From assembly GCA_964458545.1 (NCBI GenBank), contig CAYWJF010000056.1, forward strand, positions 1 through 9,993: a stretch of 9,993 bases of DNA, written 5' to 3'. Positions 1 through 5,998 of the stretch are shown here, one piece after another. The position numbers and the translations under genes were made by a program. The notes below the pieces were generated by a model. That model searched no databases and had not been told where the DNA came from. It was given only the letters and a program-made list of their open reading frames with translations. Each line of letters opens with the position of its first letter. The first letter of the stretch is position 1. The DNA comes from JAYFNU01 sp964458545 (GTDB lineage Bacteria; Bacillota; Clostridia; Oscillospirales; Ruminococcaceae).

Positions 1-52
1 TTGCGGCCTCTTGACCCCCAGTCAAGCGCGCTACCAGCTGCGCCACACCCGG
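1..52 (-). tRNA. tRNA-Pro (anticodon GGG), 3' part beyond the window edge
   Basis: Read on the minus strand, the sequence begins with an acceptor strand CCGGGTG, then TG, then a D-arm GCGC-AGCTGGTA-GCGC. The anticodon arm follows, with stem CTTGA/TCAAG closing the loop CTGGGGG, which gives anticodon GGG and reads proline codon CCC. The variable loop starts at AGAGGCCGC; the T-arm and the 3' acceptor half lie outside the window. The identity rests on the anticodon and on the proline-type D-arm (GCGCAGC). Confidence 0.93.
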
Positions 53-77
53 ATACGCTTTTTCAGCGCCGAATGAT

Positions 78-106
78 ATTTTAGCATATTGAATTTCAAA
101 AATCAA
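78..106 (-). promoter_or_regulatory. Promoter of the tRNA-Pro gene
   Basis: On the minus strand there is TTGATT (101-106), a 17-base spacer, and TAAAAT (78-83). The -10 is preceded by TGC, which makes an extended -10 (TGnTAAAAT). It lies about 25 bases upstream of the mature tRNA 5' end and fits a vegetative sigma factor promoter. This is an inference from motif match only. Confidence 0.6.
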
Positions 107-120
107 CAGATTACGCGAGA

Positions 121-148
121 TTGACATTTTAAATTAATATTATATACT
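121..148 (+). promoter_or_regulatory. Promoter of the small membrane protein gene
   Basis: A perfect -35 TTGACA (121-126) and a good -10 TATACT (143-148) are separated by 16 bases. Expected transcription start is near 155, leaving a leader of about 25 nt before the ribosome binding site AAGGAAGG (164-171) and ATG at 181. It is divergent from the tRNA-Pro promoter. Confidence 0.7.
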
Positions 149-180
149 TAAACTAATCCTTGAAAGGAAGGTAGGCTGCT

Positions 181-492
181 ATGAAGCTTTTGAATTCAGT
201 TAGGCAATCTGTTCAGGACAGAAAGCTAAAGCAAAGATTAAAAATGCAAAGGCGCGAAGCCGCGTTTACAATTATCAGCATAATTTCGGCAGTTCTTTTC
301 GTAGTAGGTATGGTTATTGGAATTATTAATATTATAGAGTCTATTAAAAAGCGCTTTTCCAAAAAGAAGAAAGAAGAAACGCCCGTTATTTACAATAAAG
401 AGATTGTCTTTGTTGAAGAAAAGGACGAGACCGCAGAGGAAAGCGCCGAACCAAACGAGACCCCAAAAGAAAAAAAGAACAAGAATAATTGA
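181..492 (+). CDS. Small single-pass membrane protein of unknown function
   Basis: This 103-residue protein is not one I recognise. It has a strongly basic N-terminus (residues 1-26, rich in Lys and Arg), one hydrophobic helix at about residues 27-52, and a second basic patch (Lys57 to Lys64). The rest is a charged, probably disordered tail first rich in Glu and ending in Lys and Asn. There is no signal-peptidase site, so the hydrophobic stretch is probably a membrane anchor. The start is supported by the ribosome binding site AAGGAAGG nine bases upstream and by a clean TTGACA/TATACT promoter. The gene is a single transcription unit: its own promoter, then a strong terminator 30 bases after the stop. 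It therefore looks like a real expressed gene rather than a chance reading frame. No function can be assigned. Confidence 0.75.
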   Translation: MKLLNSVRQSVQDRKLKQRLKMQRREAAFTIISIISAVLFVVGMVIGIINIIESIKKRFSKKKKEETPVIYNKEIVFVEEKDETAEESAEPNETPKEKKNKNN

Positions 493-522
493 CCGCTTTA
501 AATCAAGTAAATAGATGAAAAG

Positions 523-553
523 AACCGCCACATAAGCTTATGTGGCGGTTTTT
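523..553 (+). terminator. Rho-independent terminator after the small membrane protein gene
   Basis: A perfect 28-base palindrome (523-550) folds into a long stem around a central AAGCTT and is followed by a run of five T (549-553). The lower stem is GC-rich (ACCGCCAC pairing with GTGGCGGT). On the minus strand the T-run is weaker, so it mainly stops plus-strand transcription. Confidence 0.9.
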
Positions 554-627
554 AATAAAAGAAGGAGGAAAATGATGAAAAATGAAAGATGGTAAGTAAA
601 TCACTTGTTCTTGATTGATTACTCATC

Positions 628-666
628 CTGTAACCATATTGTAACCTATTTGTAGTCATTTGTAAA
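628..666 (+). repeat. Four phased direct repeats, candidate response-regulator operator
   Basis: Four 7-base units follow each other: CTGTAAC (628), TTGTAAC (639), TTGTAGT (650) and TTGTAAA (660), so starts are 11, 11 and 10 bases apart. The spacers are CATA, CTAT and CAT. Seven-base repeats with AT-rich four-base spacers are the design of the E. coli Pho box. On the minus strand the units read as TTTACA/GTTACA-like, near the B. subtilis PhoP repeat TT(A/T/C)ACA. The array ends 40 bases before the -35 of the lysC promoter. Binding by any OmpR/PhoB-family regulator is an inference. Confidence 0.5.
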
Positions 667-706
667 TAGTTTTGAGAAAATTATTTTTAGATATTCAAAT
701 TTTGTC

Positions 707-734
707 TTGCCATATTAATTTATTACTATATAAT
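707..734 (+). promoter_or_regulatory. Promoter of the lysC operon
   Basis: TTGCCA (707-712) and a perfect TATAAT (729-734) are 16 bases apart. The expected start near 741 places a GC-rich hairpin at the very 5' end of the mRNA. A second, overlapping candidate is TTGCGG (742-747) with TATAAT (765-770), spacer 17, which would give a leader of about 20 nt. Which one is used cannot be decided by reading. Confidence 0.6.
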
Positions 735-743
735 TAAACTGTT

Positions 744-763
744 GCGGCGTAATAAAACGCCGC
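744..763 (+). promoter_or_regulatory. 5' leader hairpin ahead of lysC
   Basis: GCGGCGT (744-750) pairs perfectly with ACGCCGC (757-763) around the loop AATAAA. No T-run follows, so it is not an ordinary terminator. If transcription starts near 741 the hairpin caps the 5' end of the mRNA and could protect it from decay. It overlaps the alternative -35 at 742-747, so as DNA it may also be an inverted-repeat binding site. Confidence 0.45.
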
Positions 764-796
764 ATATAATATGAAAAACAATAATAGGTGGTAGTA

Positions 797-2005
797 ATGG
801 CGCTTGTTGTAATGAAGTTCGGCGGAACCTCGGTAGCCAACGCCGAGCGGCTGAAAAACGTCGCGAGAATAATAACAGACAGCTTTAAAGAGGGCAACGA
901 GGTTGTTGCGGTCGTGTCCGCACAGGGTGACACAACCGACGACTTAATCGAAAAGGCTGCGGAGGTAAACGGTAAGCCTTCAAAACGTGAGATGGATATG
1001 TTGTTATCCACGGGCGAGCAGATTTCAGCTTCGCTCCTCGCTATGACGATAGACGCTATGGGTTTTAAAGCGGTTTCGCTAAACGGAAGGCAAGCGGGCT
1101 TTATAACAGACAGTGCCTATTCAAGCGCGCGAATAAAGCGCATAGACGGCGAACGCGTACGCTCTGAACTTAACAATAACAATATTGTTATTATTACGGG
1201 CTTTCAGGGTGTTAACAAATACGATGACGTAACAACCTTGGGGCGCGGCGGCTCAGATACGAGCGCGGTGGCGATAGCGGCGGCACTATCGGCGGATATC
1301 TGCAAGATATATACAGATGTTGACGGAGTTTATACCGCCGACCCGCGAAAGGTGAAGAACGCGGTAAAGCTCGACGAGATAAGCTTTGACGAATGTCTTG
1401 AAATGGCGTCTCTCGGCGCGCAGGTGATACTTAACCGAGCGGTGGAGCTCGCGCAGAAATATAACATAAATCTTGAAATACTATCAAGCCTTACGGGGCA
1501 CAAAGGGACGGTTATTAAGGAGGTAACGCATATGGAAGGTATGTTAATTAAGGGCGTAGCAAAGGACACAAGCTTTGTTTCGGTAACGGTGCTGGGGCTT
1601 AAGGACGTTCCGGGCTTCGCTTTTAAGGTGTTTTCACTTCTCAGCTCTAAGAATATTAACGTAGACGTTATTCTCCAATCAGTTACGAACGAAGGTAAGC
1701 GCGACCTTTGCTTTACAATACCGAGCGAGGATAAGGATACCGCGTTCGCGTTACTTAGCTCGCACAAAGCCTCTCTCGGCGCGGAGGAAATAGTGGTAGA
1801 CGAGGATGTCGCTAAGGTTTCTATAGTGGGCGCGGGTATGATTAGCCACCCGGGCGTCGCTATGAGAATGTTTAAGGCGCTGTCTGACGCGGGCATCAAC
1901 ATTAAAATGATTTCAACAAGCGAAATAAAGATATCGGTTATTATTTCAAGAAAGGACGCGGACGCCGCGGTTTCGGCTGTTCACGATGAGTTTATTTCCG
2001 AATGA
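797..2005 (+). CDS. lysC: Aspartate kinase (LysC type)
   Basis: Phosphorylates L-aspartate with ATP, the first committed step to diaminopimelate, lysine, threonine and methionine, in the cytoplasm. The 402-residue protein has the kinase N-terminus KFGGTS (7-12), PSKREMDMLLSTGEQ (61-75), TTLGRGGSDTSA (146-157) and TDVDGVYTADPR (173-184). Two ACT regulatory domains follow (about 262-335 and 340-400; VSIVGAGM and IKMISTSEIKISV in the second). Length and motifs fit B. subtilis LysC rather than DapG. One local change is VILNRAVE (210-217) where relatives usually have VLHPRAVE or LHNRSVE. The ATG at 797 is chosen because AGGTGG (786-791) lies five bases upstream; a longer GTG start at 788 would sit inside that site. 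First gene of a four-gene operon; its stop overlaps the yfmF start by four bases (ATGA). Feedback control by lysine and/or threonine is likely from the ACT domains, but the effector cannot be read. Confidence 0.96.
   Translation: MALVVMKFGGTSVANAERLKNVARIITDSFKEGNEVVAVVSAQGDTTDDLIEKAAEVNGKPSKREMDMLLSTGEQISASLLAMTIDAMGFKAVSLNGRQAGFITDSAYSSARIKRIDGERVRSELNNNNIVIITGFQGVNKYDDVTTLGRGGSDTSAVAIAAALSADICKIYTDVDGVYTADPRKVKNAVKLDEISFDECLEMASLGAQVILNRAVELAQKYNINLEILSSLTGHKGTVIKEVTHMEGMLIKGVAKDTSFVSVTVLGLKDVPGFAFKVFSLLSSKNINVDVILQSVTNEGKRDLCFTIPSEDKDTAFALLSSHKASLGAEEIVVDEDVAKVSIVGAGMISHPGVAMRMFKALSDAGINIKMISTSEIKISVIISRKDADAAVSAVHDEFISE
1516..1534 (+). promoter_or_regulatory. Internal ribosome binding site and ATG inside lysC
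   Basis: Within the lysC frame, TAAGGAGGT (1516-1524) stands eight bases before an in-frame ATG (1532-1534, Met246). This match to the 16S rRNA tail is better than that of the main lysC start. It falls at the junction of the kinase and ACT domains, the same place where B. subtilis lysC starts its beta subunit. Confidence 0.75.
1532..2005 (+). other. Probable aspartokinase beta subunit from an in-frame internal start
   Basis: Translation from Met246 would give a 157-residue polypeptide starting MEGMLIKGVAK and made only of the two ACT domains. B. subtilis aspartokinase II is known to be an alpha2/beta2 enzyme in which beta is the C-terminal part of alpha, made from an in-phase internal start. 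The aligned Bacillus start (MEQNLIVRGIAF, from memory) matches this position. Seen here: the reading frame, the strong ribosome binding site and the domain boundary. Inferred: that the short protein is made. Confidence 0.7.
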
Positions 2006-3261
2006 CGCGAAACGAGATATCTAACGGCGTATTCTTCAACGAAATAGAGGGCGACTACAAGAAAAGCGTACTGTCTGTGTTCTTAGCGTCGCCTTTAAAA
2101 AGAGATAACATAACGTCATCGGCGCTTATTCCTTTTTTGCTTGAAAGAGGAACGAAAGAATATCCCGATATGACGCTTCTTAAAAGAAAGCTCAATCGGC
2201 TTTACGGAGCAAACCTTAACGTCTCCTATTCCTCCGTCGGCTTTGCAAGGACGATAGAGGGCTCAATTGATGGTGTGGACGATATGCTCGTTGGCGAAAA
2301 GGGGCTATCAAGCGAACGCGCGCGGCTTTTATTAGACGTGCTTTTTGACCCTGCCGCTGAAAACGGCGAGTTTAACGCGGAATGGCTCGACGTTGAGCAC
2401 GAAAAGCTAAGAGAGGTTATCCGCGCGATAATCAACGAAAAGCGCGATTATTGCCTAAAGCTTCTCGCGGAAAGCTTCTTCTGTCTTGACGAAAGAGGGT
2501 TGCCGAACGACGGCTTTGAAGAGGACCTCGATAAAATTACCGCGAAGAGCCTATATAATGACTACAAGAAAATTATTACCGACAGCAGTGTCGAGATTAT
2601 CTATGTCGGGCGACGCTGCGAGGGTCTTTTTGAAATGCTTAAAAGCACCTTTGCGGGAATAAAGGTAGGCGACGCGGCGGTTAAGGAGCTTGCGCCTGTG
2701 CCGTATTGCGAAGAAAAGGCGACTGTGCTTTCCTTGCCTGTTGAGCAGGACAAGCTGGCGCTCGGATTTACCTGCGGAAGGCTTCTTAGCGAGCGCGAGA
2801 TGGCGGCGTTAAGACTTGGTAGCTCGTTACTCGGCGGCAGCGCTACCTCACGGCTTTTTATGAATGTTCGTGAGAAGATGAGCCTTTGCTATTACGCGGC
2901 GTCCCGCACAAGCTTCCGTTCGGGCGGAGGCATAATTATCGACTGTGGAATAGACCACAAAAACACGGAAAAAGCGCGCGAAGCGATAATGAACGAGCTT
3001 TATATGCTCGCAAAGGACGGACCGACAGAAAAGGAGCTTACGGAGATTAAGCTTTTGTTTAAAAATATCCTTTCGTCGGTGCGAGATACGAGTTCAAGTC
3101 TCGCAAGCTACTGCTTTAATTCACTTGCGCGATACAAACGCGTTGTCACGCCGGAGGAGGAGCTTAGCGTAATTGAGTCGCTCTCTTCCGAAGAGATAAT
3201 CGCGGCGCTCTCGCTTTTGAAGCTTAACGCATCCTGCCTTATTCAAAAGGAGGAGAAGTAG
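2002..3261 (+). CDS. yfmF: M16-family peptidase-like protein, YfmF type (EF-P modification-associated)
   Basis: A 419-residue M16B (insulinase/processing-peptidase fold) protein. The zinc motif HxxEH is missing: the matching place reads ALIPFLLERGT (41-51), so this subunit should not bind the catalytic metal. The C-terminal half keeps the conserved block LLGGSATSRLFMNVREKM (277-294) followed by SLCYYAAS. Arg290 and Tyr297 fit the R/Y pair that binds substrate in the partner subunit of heterodimeric M16B enzymes. In B. subtilis the corresponding YmfF is needed for 5-aminopentanol modification of elongation factor P; its biochemical role is unknown. The start ATG overlaps the lysC stop and has no good ribosome binding site, so translation is probably coupled to lysC. 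The yfmH start follows the stop directly. Confidence 0.9.
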   Translation: MTRNEISNGVFFNEIEGDYKKSVLSVFLASPLKRDNITSSALIPFLLERGTKEYPDMTLLKRKLNRLYGANLNVSYSSVGFARTIEGSIDGVDDMLVGEKGLSSERARLLLDVLFDPAAENGEFNAEWLDVEHEKLREVIRAIINEKRDYCLKLLAESFFCLDERGLPNDGFEEDLDKITAKSLYNDYKKIITDSSVEIIYVGRRCEGLFEMLKSTFAGIKVGDAAVKELAPVPYCEEKATVLSLPVEQDKLALGFTCGRLLSEREMAALRLGSSLLGGSATSRLFMNVREKMSLCYYAASRTSFRSGGGIIIDCGIDHKNTEKAREAIMNELYMLAKDGPTEKELTEIKLLFKNILSSVRDTSSSLASYCFNSLARYKRVVTPEEELSVIESLSSEEIIAALSLLKLNASCLIQKEEK

Positions 3262-4533
3262 ATGAAAAAAGAGATAAAAAGTGAGCTTTTGGGCGAAAGC
3301 TATTTTGAGTATACTTTAGAGAACGGGCTTACCGTTCTGATTTATCCGAGAAAGGATAAGAAGGGAACCTTTGCTCTTCTCGGAGCAAGAATAGGCTCGG
3401 CGACGGGTGATTTTCTCCTTGACGGAAAAAGAATAACTGTTCCCGCGGGAGTGGCGCATTTTCTTGAACATAAGCTCTTTGAAAACGAGACAGAGGACGC
3501 TTTTACGCTGTTTTCAAAGACGGGCGCGAACGCCAACGCCTTTACCTCGTTTGATAAGACTTGCTATCTTTTCAGCACCTCGGTGAACGAGATGGAGTCG
3601 CTGCGCATTTTGATAGATTTCGTTACAGCGCCGCACTTCACCGCCGAAACCGTTCAAAAGGAGCAGGGCATAATCGGTCAGGAAATAAAAATGTACGACG
3701 ACAGCGCCGAGTGGGTGCTGTATATGAGCGTGCTTCGTTGTCTTTATTCTAATGTGCCGCTAAAAGAGGATATAGCCGGCTCTGTCGAGTCAATAGCAGA
3801 GATTACGCCAGAAACGCTCTACGCCTGCTACAAAGCCTTCTACCGCCCCTCTAATATGGTTTTAAGCGTCGCGGGAAACGTGAACCCTGACGAGGTAATA
3901 GCTCTATGTGAGGAAGCATATAAAAATAAACAATATGAACAGCACACCGTCGAGACGATAGATTATGCCGAACCGTGGGAGATAGTAAAAAAGGAAGAAA
4001 CCCGCGAGATGAGCATATTTGAAAAGCAGTTCTGCTTAGGGTATAAGGAAACGCCGCACAAGCGCGAGGAGCGTGTAAGAAACGATATAATACAAAAGCT
4101 TCTGCTTGACGTTATCAGCGACGAGACAAGCGGCTTGTACCGCGAGCTTTACGATAAGGGGCTTATAAACGATATGTTTGAAGCAAGCGACCTTTCGGGC
4201 GACGGTTACCTTTGCCTTACCTTCAGCGGAGAATCGAAGGACCCGCATTATGTTATCTCCCGTATAAAAGAAGAGATAGCGCGCGTTAAGAAAGAGGGAA
4301 TAGACGGCGAGCTCTTTGAGGAGCTTAAGCGTTCGCTTATCGGCTCGCTTTGCTGCGCTTTTGATAATACCGAGGCTATAGCGACAAATATGCTAAGCTG
4401 CCACTTTAAAGGTAGCGGAATATACGATATAATAGAGCTTGCGAAGAGCATAACGAAGCAGGACGCTGAGGAATTACTAAGCCGTCTGTTTGACCCAGAG
4501 CGTTCTGCGGTTACGCTTGTTACGCCGCAATAA
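3262..4533 (+). CDS. yfmH: M16-family zinc metallopeptidase, YfmH type (EF-P modification-associated)
   Basis: A 423-residue M16B protein with an intact active site. VAHFLEHKLFE gives the inverted zinc motif HxxEH (His66, Glu69, His70), and EQGIIGQEIKMYDD supplies Glu134 and the likely third zinc ligand Glu141. The usual early segment GARIGSATGDF and the lid region GANANAFTSFDKTCY (89-103) are present. The second half lacks the Arg/Tyr pair seen in the upstream gene product (YRELYDKGLINDMF instead), so the two proteins look like complementary halves of one heterodimer. There is no signal peptide, so it is probably cytoplasmic. The ATG directly abuts the yfmF stop and is preceded by AAAGGAGGAG (3246-3255). 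In B. subtilis the homologue YmfH is required, with YmfF, for EF-P modification; whether it cuts a peptide there is not known to me. Confidence 0.92.
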   Translation: MKKEIKSELLGESYFEYTLENGLTVLIYPRKDKKGTFALLGARIGSATGDFLLDGKRITVPAGVAHFLEHKLFENETEDAFTLFSKTGANANAFTSFDKTCYLFSTSVNEMESLRILIDFVTAPHFTAETVQKEQGIIGQEIKMYDDSAEWVLYMSVLRCLYSNVPLKEDIAGSVESIAEITPETLYACYKAFYRPSNMVLSVAGNVNPDEVIALCEEAYKNKQYEQHTVETIDYAEPWEIVKKEETREMSIFEKQFCLGYKETPHKREERVRNDIIQKLLLDVISDETSGLYRELYDKGLINDMFEASDLSGDGYLCLTFSGESKDPHYVISRIKEEIARVKKEGIDGELFEELKRSLIGSLCCAFDNTEAIATNMLSCHFKGSGIYDIIELAKSITKQDAEELLSRLFDPERSAVTLVTPQ

Positions 4534-4547
4534 GGAGGAAATTAAAA

Positions 4548-5555
4548 ATGACACTTGTTAGCTTTCCGGGCTTAGGGCTTGAGTTTAATATTAACCACGT
4601 TGCGCTTACGATAGGCGGCTTCGAGATATACTGGTACGGAATTATTATCGGGCTTGGACTTCTCCTTGCTATGGTCTATGCCTTTCCTAAAATGAAGAAG
4701 CTCGGCGTGGATGACGATAAATTCGTTGATGTTGTAATAGTCAGCATTATTGCGGGCGTTATCGGCGCAAGGCTTTATTATGTTATCTTTTCCAACCCCT
4801 CGCAGTATAAGACATTAGCGGACGTTTTTGATTTCCGCGACGGCGGACTCGGCTTTTACGGCGCGGTTATCTTCGGCTTTGCGGCGGCGTTTATTATGTG
4901 CCGCATTAAGAAGGTCAAAATACTTCCGTCGCTCGACGTAGCGTCAATTGGTTTTCTTATCGGGCAAGGGCTCGGACGCTGGGGGAACTTCTTTAATCAG
5001 GAGTGCTTTGGTACTAATACAGACCTTCCGTGGGGAATGACGAGTAAGACCGTTCAAAGCTATCTTCAGAACCACCTTTCTGAGATAGAGGCGCACGGAA
5101 TGACGGTTGACCCGTCGCTTCCCGTTCACCCTACCTTCTTGTACGAATCACTTTGGCTGCTTCTTGGCTTTGTGGTACTTGCGATATATCTTAAGAACCG
5201 CAGATTTGACGGCGAGGTTACCCTTATGTATCTTGCTTGGAACGGCATAGGCCGAGCCGTTATAGAGGGGCTTCGCACCGACAGCCTTTATATCGGAAAC
5301 GTTCGCGTATCTCAGCTTCTCGCGTTAGTCGGCGCGGTGCTTTCGATAGCCGCGATAGTCTTCATACGGCTAAAGCAGAAGAAATCGGGTGACGAAAAGT
5401 ATTTAATGCCCTACGGTAAAACAGAGGAGTGGGCTAAGGAATACGCCTTGATATTGGAAAAAAGGGAAAACGAGAAGAAGGCTAAGAAGAAAAAGACCGA
5501 GGCCAAAGCGGAAACCGAGGAGCCAAAGGACGAAGAAGAAAACAGCGAAGAGTAA
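4548..5555 (+). CDS. lgt: Prolipoprotein diacylglyceryl transferase
   Basis: Transfers a diacylglyceryl group from phosphatidylglycerol to the lipobox cysteine of prelipoproteins, the first step of lipoprotein maturation, in the plasma membrane. The 335-residue protein has several hydrophobic helices and the Lgt signature GRWGNFFNQECFG (143-155). Other family motifs are GGLGFYGAVI (99-108), HPTFLYE (194-200) and GRAVIEGLRTDSL (235-247) with conserved arginines 236 and 243. The position of E. coli His103 is Tyr104 here, a replacement I believe is common in Gram-positive Lgt. About 60 residues beyond the last helix form a charged tail, first Lys-rich then Glu-rich, presumably cytoplasmic and disordered; the family core ends near residue 275. 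The ribosome binding site TAAGGAGG (4531-4538) overlaps the yfmH stop, and the gap is 14 bases, so it is the last gene of the lysC operon. Confidence 0.97.
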   Translation: MTLVSFPGLGLEFNINHVALTIGGFEIYWYGIIIGLGLLLAMVYAFPKMKKLGVDDDKFVDVVIVSIIAGVIGARLYYVIFSNPSQYKTLADVFDFRDGGLGFYGAVIFGFAAAFIMCRIKKVKILPSLDVASIGFLIGQGLGRWGNFFNQECFGTNTDLPWGMTSKTVQSYLQNHLSEIEAHGMTVDPSLPVHPTFLYESLWLLLGFVVLAIYLKNRRFDGEVTLMYLAWNGIGRAVIEGLRTDSLYIGNVRVSQLLALVGAVLSIAAIVFIRLKQKKSGDEKYLMPYGKTEEWAKEYALILEKRENEKKAKKKKTEAKAETEEPKDEEENSEE

Positions 5556-5565
5556 TATAGCTTAT

Positions 5566-5602
5566 GCAATACGCCCCTCAAGAGGGCGTATTGCTTTGTC
5601 TT
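5566..5602 (+). terminator. Terminator of the lysC-yfmF-yfmH-lgt operon
   Basis: An 11-bp perfect stem, GCAATACGCCC (5566-5576) with GGGCGTATTGC (5584-5594), encloses a seven-base loop. It is followed by a T-rich stretch (TTTGTCTTT) and lies ten bases after the lgt stop. Confidence 0.88.
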
Positions 5603-5636
5603 TAATAAATATAAATTAGAATATCGGTTAAGGTTA

Positions 5637-5666
5637 TTGACAAAGCAACTTATGAGTTGATATAAT
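5637..5666 (+). promoter_or_regulatory. Promoter of the tRNA cluster
   Basis: A perfect TTGACA (5637-5642) and a perfect TATAAT (5661-5666) have an 18-base spacer. The predicted start is about 15 bases before the mature tRNA-Gly 5' end. It is the strongest promoter match in the window, as expected for a stable-RNA operon. Confidence 0.85.
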
Positions 5667-5687
5667 AAACAACGCCGTTAAGATTTT

Positions 5688-5761
5688 GCGGGTGTAGTTC
5701 AATGGTAGAACACCAGCCTTCCAAGCTGGATACGTGGGTTCGATTCCCATCACCCGCTCCA
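5688..5761 (+). tRNA. tRNA-Gly (anticodon TCC)
   Basis: Acceptor GCGGGTG pairs with CACCCGC, discriminator T and encoded CCA end at 5761. The anticodon stem CCAGC/GCTGG closes loop CTTCCAA, giving TCC, which reads GGA and GGG glycine codons. T-arm GTGGG-TTCGATT-CCCAT is intact. First of four tRNAs. Confidence 0.97.
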
Positions 5762-5776
5762 TTTTTCGACTGGTGC

Positions 5777-5853
<77 letters not shown>

Positions 5854-5864
5854 TTTTATTTTAT

Positions 5865-5942
5865 GGTGGGTATAGCTCAGTAGGCTAGAGTGCCAGGTTG
5901 TGGCCCTGGAGGTCGTGGGTTCGAGCCCCACTATCCACCCCA
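5865..5942 (+). tRNA. tRNA-His (anticodon GTG)
   Basis: The anticodon stem CCAGG/CCTGG closes loop TTGTGGC, giving GTG. The acceptor starts with the extra G(-1) at 5865, opposite discriminator C5939, the identity mark of histidine tRNA. T-arm GTGGG-TTCGAGC-CCCAC and encoded CCA (5940-5942) are intact. It lies 11 bases after tRNA-Arg. Confidence 0.97.
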
Positions 5943-5998
5943 TTTAGAAAAGAGGGCGAATTCGTATTAACGTATATGGGTTCGCTTTATCTGTATAT

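Larger units (their letters stand above)
554..743. other. Intergenic region upstream of lysC
   Basis: This AT-rich stretch separates the terminator at 523-553 from lysC. It holds no large reading frame. I see a strong ribosome-binding-site-like motif GAAGGAGGAA (561-570) followed by a seven-codon frame (572-595), a phased direct-repeat array (628-666), and the lysC promoter (707-734). There is no recognisable lysine riboswitch or T-box, and the predicted leader is too short for one if the 707-734 promoter is used. Confidence 0.7.

Noticed and set aside
771..794. Short reading frame ending in Arg-Trp just before lysC, similar in ending to the one at 572-595
   Set aside because: It has no ribosome binding site of its own; the Arg-Trp codons are simply the AGGTGG ribosome binding site of lysC read as protein.
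554..796. Lysine riboswitch or T-box leader for lysC
   Set aside because: None of the conserved core sequences or long paired elements is visible, and the likely transcription start leaves a leader of only about 20-55 nt.
1330..1902. 190-codon minus-strand frame opposite lysC
   Set aside because: A shadow of the lysC coding sequence; no promoter, ribosome binding site or recognisable domain. The same applies to the 200-codon minus-strand frame at 8274-8876.
5956..5985. Inverted repeat GCGAA...TTCGC between tRNA-His and tRNA-Gln as a possible terminator
   Set aside because: Only five pairs with a 20-base loop and no proper T-run; more likely spacer sequence of one tRNA transcript.
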